From positions 1 through 5,722 of the forward strand of contig JAAYUR010000205.1 in the NCBI GenBank assembly GCA_012517645.1: a DNA stretch of 5,722 nucleotides, written 5' to 3'. The notes under the pieces are model-generated. The model searched no databases, was not told the DNA's origin, and saw only the letters and a list, made by a program, of their open reading frames with translations. Below, piece after piece: positions 5,672-5,722 of the stretch. This DNA comes from Treponema sp. (GTDB lineage Bacteria; Spirochaetota; Spirochaetia; Treponematales; UBA12059). The position numbers were made by a program, and so were the translations under genes. Each line of letters begins with the position of its first letter. Positions within the stretch are counted from its first letter, which is position 1.

Positions 5672-5722
5672 TCCCCTGTAGCTCAGCTGGCAGAGCAAGT
5701 GGCTGTTAACCACTGGGTCCGG
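5672..5722 (+). tRNA. tRNA-Asn (anticodon GTT), 3' part beyond window
   Basis: The acceptor 5' strand is TCCCCTG (5672-5678). T5679 and A5680 follow, then the D arm GCTC/GAGC (5681-5684 and 5693-5696) with loop AGCTGGCA. The anticodon stem AGTGG/CCACT (5698-5702 and 5710-5714) pairs perfectly around loop CTGTTAA, with GTT at 5705-5707, so it decodes Asn codons. The variable loop GGGTC and the first T-stem bases are present; about 25 bases (T arm, acceptor 3' strand) lie past the edge. The gene has its own promoter just upstream. Confidence 0.93.

Noticed and set aside
5609..5722. Open frame from ATG 5609 behind a perfect AGGAGGA (5594-5600, 8-base spacing)
   Set aside because: It runs straight through the tRNA promoter and the tRNA-Asn gene, a common source of false proteins. 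The good SD is odd but not enough.

Overview
The window is high-GC bacterial DNA (about 60-65% by hand count in the long genes; the parE-parC gap is lower, about 45-55%). The two large genes encode a type IIA topoisomerase pair of the lineage-specific kind found in spirochaetes, Bacteroidetes and relatives, not the enterobacterial ParE/ParC kind. From memory of the families, the lengths (ParE 600 aa, ParC core about 628 aa) and the wording of motifs such as FTECEQ, ARYIECR and YDGRNKEP look most like a spirochaete. I therefore suggest a high-GC member of Spirochaetota with moderate confidence; another phylum sharing this topoisomerase type is possible.

Layout: (1) 1-669, minus strand: the first 223 codons of an EamA/DMT-type membrane transporter, cut by the window edge. 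(2) 670-729: a 60-bp divergent gap with an SD for the transporter and a good extended -10 promoter for parE, placed so that the parE mRNA would be nearly leaderless. (3) 730-2532: parE. (4) 2546-3104: a 559-bp cassette bounded by 27-bp inverted repeats. Each repeat is built from three 9-bp units ending in CACGGAG, and the cassette carries a full-length GxxExxY-family gene broken by one in-frame TAA. (5) 3145-5574: parC, with a long Lys/Ala/Pro-rich tail added to the usual core. (6) 5575-5722: a short gap with a hairpin and a strong sigma70-type promoter, then the 5' two thirds of tRNA-Asn(GTT).

ParE (ATPase plus TOPRIM) and ParC (breakage-reunion plus C-terminal domain) form an A2B2 enzyme that passes one DNA duplex through another to decatenate and relax DNA. 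Without the cassette the parE-parC gap would be 53 bp, a normal operon spacing. This suggests the GxxExxY cassette was inserted into an existing parE-parC operon. The cassette is the most interesting part of the window: a compact unit with inverted ends, no recognisable transposase, and a PD-(D/E)XK-like cargo gene that is now disrupted.
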